A stretch of DNA of 5,256 bases from Pseudomonadota bacterium (GCA_023423855.1 JAFAEU010000461.1:1-5256), one strand, 5' to 3'. Shown: positions 1 through 5,256, numbered from the stretch's first letter. Notes: generated by a model from the letters alone, not told the origin. Made by a program: numbers and translations.

Positions 1-1425
1 CGGGTGCGCGCGCGTGGCCAGGTCGTTGACAATCGCCGCCGCGGTGTACTGCACGATCATGAAGCCCGACTCGGTGCCGTCCTCGTTGCCGATCAGGAAC
101 GCCGGCAAGCCGTCGTTGGTGGCCGGGTCGACCAGCTTGTTCAAGCGGCGCTCGCTGATCGAGGCCAGCACCGGGATCGCGGCCTTCACCGCGCTCATCG
201 CCAGCGCCAGCGGCATGCCGTGGAAGTGGCCGGCGGAAATCACCTGCTCCTCGACATGCGCGGCGTCCTTGTCCGGGAACACCAGCGGGTTGTCGGTGAC
301 CGCATTGAGCTCGATGTCGAACACGCGCCGCGCGTGCTCCACCGCGTCGCGCACGGCGCCGTGCACCTGCGGGATGCAGCGCAGCGAGTAGCTGTCCTGC
401 GGCTGGTGCTTCTTGCCGCCGCGGAAGGGCTTGAAGCGCGCGTAGAACTTCTCGCGGCCATGGCGCTGGTCGGCCGGCACCCAGTCCCAGCCGATGTCGA
501 AGCTCAGGCGCTGCGCCTCCGGGGTGTCCCAGCTCGACGGCAGCCACGAACGGAACTTCGGCACCAGGTGGTAGGGGATGTCGGCCAGCGTCGAGCCTTC
601 GAGCAGCTCGCGCAGGTGCGCGGCGGTGCGCACCTGCCCGGGATGCGGGCGCAGCGCGTGCACCTCTTCCGCGAACGCGCCCAGGCGGCCGGCGAAGGCG
701 TCGATGGTCATCGCCGCGGCGAGGTCGGCGGTTTCCAGCAGCCGGTCGAGCCGGTGCAGCGCCAGTACGCCGGTGGCGAGCATCTGCGCGGTGCCGTTGT
801 TCAGCGCCAGGCCTTCCTTGTACGAGAGCGAGACCGGCGCCAGGCCGGCGGCCTTCAGCGCCTCGGCGCCCGGAATCCGCTCGCCGCCGTAGAACGCCTC
901 GCCGCCACCGAGCAGCACGATGGCCAGGTGCGACAGCGGCGCGAGGTCGCCCGAGGCGCCGACCGAGCCCAATGCAGGCACCACCGGCACGATGCCGGCA
1001 TTGAGCAGGTCGGTCAGCGCCTGCAGCGTCCGCACGCGGATGCCGGAATGGCCCTTGAGCAGGGTGTTGACGCGGATGCAGAGCATCGCGCGCACCACGT
1101 CGGCCGCCAGCGGTTCGCCGACGCAGACCGCATGGGTCACGATCAGGTTGTACTGCAGCTCCTCGTGCAGCGAGCGGCCGGACTTCGCCGCGCCGGGCAG
1201 TTCGTCGCGCAGCGGATGCGCGCCGAGCAGCTTGTCGGCATTGCTGCCGAAGCCGGTGGAGACGCCATAGATCGGCTCCTCGCGCCGCACCTGCTCGGCA
1301 AGGAAGTCGGCGGCGCGCGCGACGTCGCGCAGGGCGGCCTCGTCGAGCCTGACCTTGGCGCCATGCGCGACCATCACCAATTGGTCGCGGGTGAGCGATT
1401 TTCCGTCGAGGAGAACTGGTTTCAT
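1..1425 (-). CDS. HAL/PAL/TAL-family ammonia-lyase (histidine ammonia-lyase-like), 3' end cut by window edge
   Basis: Cytoplasmic MIO-dependent lyase that removes ammonia from an aromatic amino acid (histidine to urocanate if it is a true HutH). 475 codons are visible with no stop, so the C-terminal part lies beyond the left edge. Seen: YGVSTGFG at 53-60 with the catalytic-type Tyr53; TH at 97-98; SVGASGD at 154-160, where Ala157-Ser158-Gly159 forms the MIO cofactor; NNGT at 209-212; QDSYSLR at 343-349; TDNPLVF at 377-383. These match P. putida HutH Tyr53, His83, Ser143, Asn195, Gln277, Tyr280 and Arg283 (family knowledge). The register shifts by about 15 residues before the MIO triad and about 50 more before Gln343, so two insertions are present, the larger at roughly 283-338 and rich in Trp and Arg. 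The ATG at 1425 lacks a strong Shine-Dalgarno. The gene lies 149 bp downstream of hisS on the same strand. Family membership is near certain; the substrate is open, and an aromatic lyase feeding pigment synthesis is an alternative. Confidence 0.9.
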   Translation of the reverse strand, partial: MKPVLLDGKSLTRDQLVMVAHGAKVRLDEAALRDVARAADFLAEQVRREEPIYGVSTGFGSNADKLLGAHPLRDELPGAAKSGRSLHEELQYNLIVTHAVCVGEPLAADVVRAMLCIRVNTLLKGHSGIRVRTLQALTDLLNAGIVPVVPALGSVGASGDLAPLSHLAIVLLGGGEAFYGGERIPGAEALKAAGLAPVSLSYKEGLALNNGTAQMLATGVLALHRLDRLLETADLAAAMTIDAFAGRLGAFAEEVHALRPHPGQVRTAAHLRELLEGSTLADIPYHLVPKFRSWLPSSWDTPEAQRLSFDIGWDWVPADQRHGREKFYARFKPFRGGKKHQPQDSYSLRCIPQVHGAVRDAVEHARRVFDIELNAVTDNPLVFPDKDAAHVEEQVISAGHFHGMPLALAMSAVKAAIPVLASISERRLNKLVDPATNDGLPAFLIGNEDGTESGFMIVQYTAAAIVNDLATRAHP

Positions 1426-1460
1426 CTGTGGGCCGCCATCATCGTTCCGATTGCACGCTC

Positions 1461-1540
1461 CCTGTCATTTCGAACGCAGTGAGGAATCTCTTGTTCCCGG
1501 GCGCGGAAAGAAGATTCCTCACTGCGTTCGGAATGACAGG
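1461..1540. repeat. 28-bp inverted repeat, REP/MITE-like intergenic element
   Basis: The arms at 1461-1488 and 1513-1540 are reverse complements with a single mismatch (T at 1470 where the other arm predicts C). They enclose a 24-base spacer that can partly pair itself (TTCC against GGAA). The core reads GAACGCAGTGAGGAATC. Very similar palindromes recur between genes in many bacterial genomes (recalled, not searched). It sits between the hisS stop and the lyase start, so any read-through transcript would carry a long hairpin. No T-tract follows on the minus strand, so it is not a classical intrinsic terminator. I see no target-site duplication. It could stabilise upstream hisS mRNA or attenuate read-through. 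Confidence 0.9.
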
Positions 1541-1574
1541 CCATGGTTCGGCGCATCGTCCAGACCTCCCGGAA

Positions 1575-2957
1575 CTAGCCGCCGCCCTTGCCCAGCGCTC
1601 GCCACTGCTCGCGCTCGACCAGCAGCGTGCGCGCAAGATCCGCGTCGGCCACCTCGAACTGCTCGCCGCGGCGCAGGTCCTTGACCGCGACCACGCCCTT
1701 GCCCGCCTCGTCATCCCCGCGGATCACCACGAAACGGATGCCGGCGCGGTCGGCGTACTGCATCTGCTTGCCCAGCTTGCGCGGCTCCAACTGCGTCTCG
1801 ACGTTGAGCCCGGCCGCGCGCAGCTGCTGCGACAGTCCCAGCGAGTGGTCGAGCCCGGCGTCGTCGAACAGCGTCACCAGCACGTCGACCGAGCTGTCGG
1901 CGGTTTCGATCAGGCCCGCCTCGCGCAGTTGCCAGAACAGCCGCGTCAGGCCGATCGAGATGCCCACGCCCGGCAGCTTCGACTTGGTGTAGTGGCTGGC
2001 GAGGTTGTCGTAGCGCCCGCCCGAGCAGATCGAGCCGATGCCCGGGTGCGCGTCCAGCGTGGTCTCGTAGACGATGCCGGTGTAGTAGTCGAGCCCACGC
2101 GCGATCGACAAGTTGATCGCGTAGCGCGATTCCGGCACGCCGAGCGCGCGCAGCCGGTGCAGCACCTCGCGCAGTTCGTCGCGCCCTTCCTCGAACAGCG
2201 GCGTGCCGGCGCCGAGCGCGTCGAGCTTCGCCAGCGCATCGTCGTGGCCGGTCGAGCGCACGCGCGAGAACGCCATCAGCCGGTCGATCACCTCCGGCGA
2301 CAGGCCGAAGCCCTCGCCCGCCAGGGTCGCGCGCACCGCGTCCTCGCCGCGCTTGTCGAGCTTGTCGATCTCGCGCAGCACCGGCACCTGCCCCTCGGCG
2401 GCGATACCCTGGCCCTCGAAGTAGCCGCGCAGCAGCTTGCGGTGGTTGAACTGGATGGTGAAATCGCCGATGTCGAGGGCGTCGAACACCGCGTGGATCA
2501 CCGCCGGCACCTCGGCGTCGTGGCGCGGCGACAGCGCGTCCTTGCCGATCACGTCGATGTCGCACTGGTAGAACTCGCGGAAGCGCCCGCGCTGGGCGCG
2601 CTCGCCGCGGTAGACGCGCTGCATCTGGTAGCGACGGAACGGGAACGCCAGTTCGTGCTCGTGCTCGGCCACGTAGCGCGCCAGCGGCACCGTCAGGTCG
2701 AAGCGCAGGGCCAGCTCCGGCAGGCCTTCGGATGTCTTCTCCAGCGCGCCGGTGGACTGCGCGAAATACACCTGGCGCTCGGTCTCGCCGCCGGACTTGG
2801 TCAGCAGCACCTCCGACAGCTCGAACACCGGCGTCTCGATCGGCAGGAAGCCGAAGCCCTCGAAAATCCGGCGGATCGTGTCGAGCATGCGCTGGAACGC
2901 GATCTGGTCGCGCGGCAGCAGTTCCATGACGCCGGGAGGGGTTCTGGGCTTGATCAT
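1575..2957 (-). CDS. hisS: Histidyl-tRNA synthetase (HisRS)
   Basis: Class II aminoacyl-tRNA synthetase that activates histidine with ATP and charges tRNA-His in the cytoplasm, normally as a homodimer. The product is 460 residues, within the usual bacterial range. Seen: the N-terminal motif 1 region (PPGVMELLP at 7-15, then [10 protein letters not shown] at 37-46); motif 2 ([19 protein letters not shown] at 108-126, then REFYQCDID); the histidine-specific segment RGLDYYTG at 287-294 with the catalytic-type Arg287, and [11 protein letters not shown] at 309-319; motif 3 [12 protein letters not shown] at 330-341; and the anticodon-binding domain from about 357 to the end, including [12 protein letters not shown] at 391-402. 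The start at MIKPRTPPG is chosen by family length. The frame stays open upstream, but that stretch is low-complexity and enters the divergent gene. No clear Shine-Dalgarno is visible. The ammonia-lyase lies downstream on the same strand. Confidence 0.98.
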   Translation of the reverse strand: MIKPRTPPGVMELLPRDQIAFQRMLDTIRRIFEGFGFLPIETPVFELSEVLLTKSGGETERQVYFAQSTGALEKTSEGLPELALRFDLTVPLARYVAEHEHELAFPFRRYQMQRVYRGERAQRGRFREFYQCDIDVIGKDALSPRHDAEVPAVIHAVFDALDIGDFTIQFNHRKLLRGYFEGQGIAAEGQVPVLREIDKLDKRGEDAVRATLAGEGFGLSPEVIDRLMAFSRVRSTGHDDALAKLDALGAGTPLFEEGRDELREVLHRLRALGVPESRYAINLSIARGLDYYTGIVYETTLDAHPGIGSICSGGRYDNLASHYTKSKLPGVGISIGLTRLFWQLREAGLIETADSSVDVLVTLFDDAGLDHSLGLSQQLRAAGLNVETQLEPRKLGKQMQYADRAGIRFVVIRGDDEAGKGVVAVKDLRRGEQFEVADADLARTLLVEREQWRALGKGGG

Positions 2958-2992
2958 GCCTGGGCAGCGGAATCGGCGAGGAGGATTTTCGC

Positions 2993-2998
2993 ATTCTA
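2993..2998 (-). promoter_or_regulatory. Putative -10 element of hisS
   Basis: The minus strand reads TAGAAT here, five of six matches to the sigma70 -10 consensus, in a GC-rich background. Transcription would begin near 2986 and leave a leader of about 30 bases before the hisS ATG. No recognisable -35 hexamer lies 16-18 bases upstream, so the call is tentative. Confidence 0.35.
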
Positions 2999-3158
2999 CC
3001 CGTCCGGCGGCGTCCCCCGGCGCGCGGGCTTGCGTCGAACGCGCCGCAACGCCGCCGTTTCCACGCCATTGCGGCCTGCTTTCCTTCGCTTTCTCGACGC
3101 CGGCGGGCGCGGCCGGGGGTGGGACATTTTTTCCACCTCGCGCGGCCATCCCCGGCGC

Positions 3159-3164
3159 TATGAT
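3159..3164 (+). promoter_or_regulatory. Putative -10 element of the FNR-like gene
   Basis: TATGAT matches the sigma70 -10 consensus at five of six positions and lies 23 bases before the ATG at 3188, giving a very short leader. No good -35 hexamer is placed correctly. An FNR half-site pair (TTGAT-N4-ATCAA) is absent from 2958-3187, so autoregulation through a canonical box is not supported. Confidence 0.3.
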
Positions 3165-3187
3165 GGCCTCTCGCGAGAACAGCCCGA

Positions 3188-3928
3188 ATGCCCAGCCAGA
3201 ACCTCGCCCGCTGCAGCCGCCATTCCCGCGCCGTCGTCCCGCTCGACTGCGCACGCTGCGCGGTGCGCGACCTCGCGGTCTGCGCGGCCCTGCCCACCCC
3301 CGAAATCGACGCGCTGGAACAGTACGCCTCATCCGTGGAGCTGCCGGCCAACGGCGAACTCGCGCGCACGGGCCAGCCCTGCCGCCACGCCTACAGCGTC
3401 ACCAGCGGCATGCTGCGGCTGGTGCGGACGCTGCCCGACGCCCGTCGCCAGGTGGTCGCGTTCGCGCTGCCGGGGCATTTCGTCGGCCTGTCGGAATCCA
3501 CGCTCCATCGCCACAGCATCGAGGCGGTCGTGCCGAGCCGGGTGTGCGCGTTCGAACTGGACGGCATCCGCGACCTGCGCGAGCGCTTCCCCGGCTTCGA
3601 GCACACCCTGCTCGACCGCGCCTGCCGCGACCTCGACGATGCCCACGACACCATGCTGCTGCTCGCCCGGCTGTCGCCGCTGGAGCGGCTGGCCAGCTTC
3701 CTGCTGCGCCTGCGCAAGCAGATGAAGGTCCGCGACGACGATCCGCGGATCGCGCTGCCGATGGGCCGCGGCGACATCGCCGACCACCTCGGCCTCACCG
3801 TCGAAACCGTCAGCCGCAGCTTCACCCGCCTGCGCGAACAGGGCGTGATCGCCCTGCCCGACCCACAGCACGTCGAGATCCTCGACCACGACGCGCTGTC
3901 CGAACTGGCTTCGGCACTGCACTACTGA
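3188..3928 (+). CDS. fnr: FNR-type oxygen-sensing transcriptional regulator (Crp/Fnr family)
   Basis: Predicted cytoplasmic DNA-binding dimer that would switch genes for low-oxygen growth through an oxygen-labile iron-sulfur cluster. The product is 246 residues, close to E. coli FNR (250). Seen: an N-terminal cluster motif with Cys21, Cys24 and Cys32; a cyclic-nucleotide-type beta-barrel from about 40 to 125, containing the fourth ligand candidate Cys120 in SRVCAFEL (the place of E. coli Cys122); a long dimerisation helix at about 135-178; and a C-terminal winged helix-turn-helix, [18 protein letters not shown] at 193-210. Glu206, Ser209 and Arg210 match the E-x2-SR triplet with which FNR reads TTGAT. 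Cysteine spacing is C-X2-C-X7-C, like FnrN/FnrL of alphaproteobacteria, rather than C-X2-C-X5-C of E. coli FNR and Pseudomonas ANR (recalled). No strong Shine-Dalgarno precedes the ATG. The gene is divergent from hisS and convergent with the tRNA. No intrinsic terminator is evident at 3929-4064. Confidence 0.92.
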   Translation: MPSQNLARCSRHSRAVVPLDCARCAVRDLAVCAALPTPEIDALEQYASSVELPANGELARTGQPCRHAYSVTSGMLRLVRTLPDARRQVVAFALPGHFVGLSESTLHRHSIEAVVPSRVCAFELDGIRDLRERFPGFEHTLLDRACRDLDDAHDTMLLLARLSPLERLASFLLRLRKQMKVRDDDPRIALPMGRGDIADHLGLTVETVSRSFTRLREQGVIALPDPQHVEILDHDALSELASALHY

Positions 3929-4064
3929 TCCACCCCATGCCGGATGCCGTATCGGGCCTCCGTGCCGCAGCCGGGCAGAAGGCACCGGAATCAGCGCGCC
4001 GATGGCCTCCGGATACCGGTCACGTCACGCCCCAAGATCGCCGGACGGCCGATCCCCGGATACG

Positions 4065-4087
4065 AAAAAACCGCCCGGAGGCGGCTT
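4065..4087 (-). terminator. Rho-independent terminator of tRNA-Pro
   Basis: On the minus strand a CCGCC/GGCGG stem (4080-4084 with 4071-4075) with a four-base loop is followed directly by six T residues (4070-4065). It begins 23 bases after the CCA end of the tRNA. On the plus strand the A-run precedes the hairpin and no T-run follows, so it should not stop the convergent FNR-like transcript efficiently. Confidence 0.85.
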
Positions 4088-4109
4088 CGTCATGACCCGC
4101 TGAATCGAT

Positions 4110-4186
4110 TGGTCGGGGAGACAGGATTTGAACCTGCGACTTCTACGTCCCGAACGTAGCGCTCTACCAGGCTGAGCTACACCCCG
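4110..4186 (-). tRNA. tRNA-Pro, anticodon CGG (reads CCG)
   Basis: A complete 77-base cloverleaf including an encoded CCA (4112-4110) and discriminator A. In order: a 7-bp acceptor stem starting CGGGGTG; D stem GCTC/GAGC with loop AGCCTGGTA; anticodon stem CTACG/CGTAG around loop TTCGGGA; variable segment AAGTC; T stem GCAGG/CCTGT with loop TTCAAAT. The anticodon is at 4150-4152. The TTCGGGA loop and overall layout match E. coli proK-type tRNA-Pro(CGG). One oddity is a U6-U67 mismatch in the acceptor stem. There is also a G-U pair in the T stem. The gene has its own promoter and terminator, so it looks like a monocistronic unit, although read-through from the I78 gene upstream is possible. 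Confidence 0.97.
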
Positions 4187-4203
4187 ACTTGGGCGAGCCG
4201 CGT

Positions 4204-4233
4204 ATTTTAGGGACTCACCATGCCTTCAGGCAA
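4204..4233 (-). promoter_or_regulatory. Sigma70 promoter of tRNA-Pro
   Basis: On the minus strand a TTGCCT -35 (4233-4228) and a TAAAAT -10 (4209-4204) are separated by 18 bases. They are followed by the GC-rich discriminator ACGCGGC, which in stable-RNA promoters is linked to stringent control (established for E. coli rRNA and tRNA promoters). Transcription would start about ten bases before the mature tRNA 5' end. The -35 lies 15 bases beyond the I78 stop codon. Confidence 0.7.
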
Positions 4234-4248
4234 GGCCCCCCGCGACTT

Positions 4249-4563
4249 CTACTCGCAGCGCGCCGCCTGGATGACGTTGGCGGCGTCGAGGTAGACGCGA
4301 AGACGGTCGTCGCGCCGGTCGCCGCGGCTGACGCTGTCCGGCCCGATGGGATTGACCAGGCCGGCGCCGCTTTCCCTCGACAGGCGCCGCAGGGTGGCCT
4401 CGTCCGCCGGCTGGCCGATGGCCCAGCCCAGTGCACTGTCGTCGCAGCGACCGCTGCCCTGCACCTGCGGTCCCGGCGTCGCCAGGCATCCCGCGAGCAG
4501 GAGGCAGGACGCCGGCAGCCACCAACGCGCGCCGGGAACCCGTGTCCATTGAATCAGCCTCAT
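4249..4563 (-). CDS. I78-family peptidase inhibitor-like lipoprotein
   Basis: A 104-residue predicted periplasmic or outer-membrane lipoprotein that would inhibit serine proteases of the elastase/subtilisin type, by analogy with inhibitor family I78 (PF11720). Seen: a basic N-terminus, hydrophobic segment WWLPASCLLLAG, and lipobox LAGC at 23-26, giving lipidated Cys26. Residue +2 is Leu rather than Asp, which favours outer-membrane sorting by the enterobacterial rule. The mature part, about 79 residues, has the family pattern: Cys40, AIGQPADEATLRRL at 48-61, ESGAGLVNPIGP at 64-75, RRDDRLRVYLD at 83-93, VIQAARCE at 97-104. Cys40 and Cys103 are the likely disulfide pair. The start at 4563 is fixed by a GGAGG eight bases upstream; a longer frame to 4650 lacks signal-peptide character. 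Target protease unknown. A protective role against the cell's own or foreign proteases is inference. Confidence 0.88.
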   Translation of the reverse strand: MRLIQWTRVPGARWWLPASCLLLAGCLATPGPQVQGSGRCDDSALGWAIGQPADEATLRRLSRESGAGLVNPIGPDSVSRGDRRDDRLRVYLDAANVIQAARCE

Positions 4564-4571
4564 GGCCTTGC

Positions 4572-4576
4572 CCTCC
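4572..4576 (-). promoter_or_regulatory. Ribosome binding site of the I78 gene
   Basis: GGAGG on the minus strand, eight bases before the ATG at 4563. It decides the start against the in-frame ATG at 4650 and places the lipoprotein signal at the true N-terminus. Confidence 0.85.
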
Positions 4577-4645
4577 GTGATCGTTCCGGCCTGCGGCTTG
4601 CATGGCGGCAACGACCTCAGGCCACCCGTTTCGCCGCAGGGGTGG

Positions 4646-4686
4646 AGCATAACCGGCCCGGCGCTGGATGTAGGGAAATTCCTACA
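4646..4686 (-). promoter_or_regulatory. Putative I78 promoter with a TGTAGG-N6-CCTACA operator dyad
   Basis: A perfect 6-bp inverted repeat, TGTAGG (4669-4674) and CCTACA (4681-4686), flanks an AT-rich centre in otherwise GC-rich DNA. On the minus strand a TATGCT -10-like hexamer (4651-4646) follows 17 bases after the CCTACA half-site. The dyad therefore occupies the -35 position, the geometry of a class II activator site. The sequence resembles the RcsB/RcsAB box (TAAGAATATTCCTA; 11 of 14 matches), so a NarL/LuxR-type response regulator is a plausible binder. This is inference. Confidence 0.45.
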
Positions 4687-4726
4687 CGCCGAAGCTGACT
4701 TGGCCGACTGCGCCGCACCGCCCGTC

Positions 4727-4743
4727 CGGGGACACTGTTCCCG
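4727..4743. promoter_or_regulatory. Imperfect 17-bp operator-like dyad
   Basis: CGGGGACACTGTTCCCG pairs at seven of eight positions around a central C. It lies between the I78 and DUF2188-like starts, 116 bases before the latter. It could be a repressor or activator site or chance symmetry in GC-rich DNA. No -10/-35 pair for the downstream gene is convincing in 4744-4859. Confidence 0.25.
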
Positions 4744-4848
4744 CCCCGGCAGCCCGGCCGATGCAACTGGCAGCGGATGCCGCTCAGCAACGGAACCAGG
4801 CCGTGACCTTGAGCAAGTCAGATGCTGGGCCGGGGCGCCTCATTTCCC

Positions 4849-4853
4849 AGGAG
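4849..4853 (+). promoter_or_regulatory. Ribosome binding site of the DUF2188-like gene
   Basis: AGGAG six bases before the ATG at 4860. It favours this start over the in-frame ATG at 4761, which would add 33 residues with no family resemblance. Confidence 0.75.
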
Positions 4854-4859
4854 TACGCC

Positions 4860-5072
4860 ATGGCCGCTTCCACCCTGCGACTGGTCCACAACGCCGGAGG
4901 CTGGCAACTGCTGGACGACGGCCACCCGGTGTTCTGGTTCCCGGAGCGCGACAAGGGGCTGGAAATCGCCAGGCTGATGGCCGACGCGCGCAACCTCAAC
5001 CACGGCACGGCGACGACGGTCGAAGCGCAGAACGATGACGGCATCGTCGAGACCGTGGCCGCCTTCGGCTGA
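4860..5072 (+). CDS. Small DUF2188-like protein of unknown function
   Basis: A 70-residue acidic soluble protein with no signal peptide, membrane segment or cysteine. Seen: an N-terminal beta-type segment TLRLVHNAGGWQLLDDG at 5-21 with Trp15; FWFPERDKG at 25-33; a helix KGLEIARLMADARN at 32-45; and a final strand pair, TTVEAQNDDGIVETVAAFG at 52-70. The layout of an N-terminal tryptophan strand, a central alanine-containing helix and a terminal 'DG' turn recalls DUF2188 proteins. The match is by eye and is not certain. The start is fixed by AGGAG at 4849-4853. The gene stands alone, divergent from the I78 lipoprotein, and is followed 68 bases later by a strong terminator, so it is probably monocistronic. 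Biochemical role unknown. Confidence 0.8.
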   Translation: MAASTLRLVHNAGGWQLLDDGHPVFWFPERDKGLEIARLMADARNLNHGTATTVEAQNDDGIVETVAAFG

Positions 5073-5140
5073 TCGCCGGCCCCATTTCACGCACGCGGCG
5101 AAGACTGCGTCTCTCTCCAGTATCGATCGCATCGTCTGAT

Positions 5141-5167
5141 GACCGGCTTCGCGCCGGTCTTTTTTTT
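5141..5167 (+). terminator. Rho-independent terminator after the DUF2188-like gene
   Basis: A perfect 7-bp stem GACCGGC/GCCGGTC (5141-5147, 5153-5159) with loop TTCGC is followed by eight consecutive T residues (5160-5167). It begins 68 bases beyond the stop codon at 5072 and defines the end of that transcript. Confidence 0.92.
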
Positions 5168-5214
5168 ATTTTCTCCCGGGTACGTGGATGCGTGCGGGCC
5201 GGCCCCCACCCCAG

Positions 5215-5238
5215 CCCTCCCCCGCAGGCGGGGGAGGG
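5215..5238. repeat. GC-rich palindromic intergenic repeat
   Basis: CCCTCCCCCGC (5215-5225) and its exact reverse complement (5228-5238) are separated by only AG. The surrounding text (CCCCCACCCCAGCCCTCC before, GAGCC after) belongs to a palindromic family that is very common between genes of Xanthomonadaceae and other proteobacteria (recalled). No T-run follows on the plus strand. Positions 5168-5256 show no coding signal otherwise. Confidence 0.75.
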
Positions 5239-5256
5239 AGCCGGAAGCCGCAGCAC

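Noticed and set aside
4..1482. 492-codon open frame on the plus strand
   Set aside because: It is antisense to the ammonia-lyase. Its Arg/Gln/Ala/Val-rich text is the usual shadow of a high-GC gene, and no domain is recognisable.
2958..3187. FNR box for autoregulation or for control of hisS
   Set aside because: No TTGAT-N4-ATCAA or close variant is visible in this interval.
2958..3332. N-terminal extension of hisS by 125 codons
   Set aside because: The frame is open but the text is Arg/Gly-rich. It would overlap the divergent FNR-like gene, and HisRS proteins of this family begin at the KPRTPPG segment.
1428..3725. 765-codon open frame on the plus strand
   Set aside because: It runs antisense through hisS and then out of frame through the FNR-like gene; the composition is low-complexity and it crosses two well-supported genes.
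3329..3985. 218-codon open frame on the minus strand
   Set aside because: Antisense to the FNR-like gene, which has clear domain structure and cluster cysteines.
2752..4095. 447-codon open frame on the plus strand
   Set aside because: It overlaps hisS antisense and the FNR-like gene in another frame; proline/arginine-rich shadow text.
3944..4159. 71-codon plus-strand frame ending in VGETGFEPATSTSRT
   Set aside because: This peptide is the well-known artefact of translating the antisense strand of a tRNA; the tRNA-Pro explains it fully.
4564..4650. Earlier start for the I78 lipoprotein at 4650
   Set aside because: It would bury the signal peptide and lipobox 29 residues in; the GGAGG before 4563 supports the shorter form.
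4189..4698. 169-codon plus-strand frame opposite the I78 gene
   Set aside because: Antisense to a gene with lipobox, ribosome site and family motifs; the composition is shadow-like.
4761..4859. Earlier start for the DUF2188-like gene at 4761
   Set aside because: The added 33 residues have no family-like features and the good ribosome site lies just before 4860.

Overview
The window is about 68% GC by eye, with the dense reading frames typical of high-GC Gammaproteobacteria. The histidyl-tRNA synthetase closely resembles, from memory, that of Xanthomonas. Together with the style of the intergenic repeats this points to a chromosomal segment of a Xanthomonadaceae bacterium (Lysobacter, Luteimonas or Xanthomonas relatives). 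I see no phage, plasmid, transposase or CRISPR signal.

Layout. Positions 1-1425 (minus) hold most of an MIO-type ammonia-lyase of the HAL/PAL/TAL superfamily, running off the left edge. A near-perfect 28-bp inverted repeat (1461-1540) separates it from hisS, histidyl-tRNA synthetase (1575-2957, minus). A 230-bp divergent promoter region follows, then a plus-strand FNR-type regulator with four cluster-ligand cysteines (3188-3928). A complete tRNA-Pro(CGG) unit lies convergent to it on the minus strand, with promoter (4204-4233), tRNA with encoded CCA (4110-4186) and intrinsic terminator (4065-4087). Upstream of the tRNA, on the same strand, is a small predicted lipoprotein of the I78 peptidase-inhibitor family (4249-4563). 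A 296-bp divergent region with two operator-like dyads separates it from a 70-residue plus-strand DUF2188-like protein (4860-5072), which ends at a strong terminator (5141-5167). A GC-rich palindromic intergenic repeat closes the window (5215-5238).

The genes do not form one pathway. hisS and the lyase share a strand and may be co-transcribed, but the lyase carries two insertions relative to canonical HutH and may act on another aromatic amino acid. The FNR-like gene is divergent and probably an independent oxygen-responsive regulator. The right part is stable-RNA housekeeping plus two small accessory proteins. I found no convincing undescribed multi-gene system. The points most worth a second look are the atypical lyase, the FNR cysteine spacing, and the TGTAGG-N6-CCTACA dyad at the I78 promoter.
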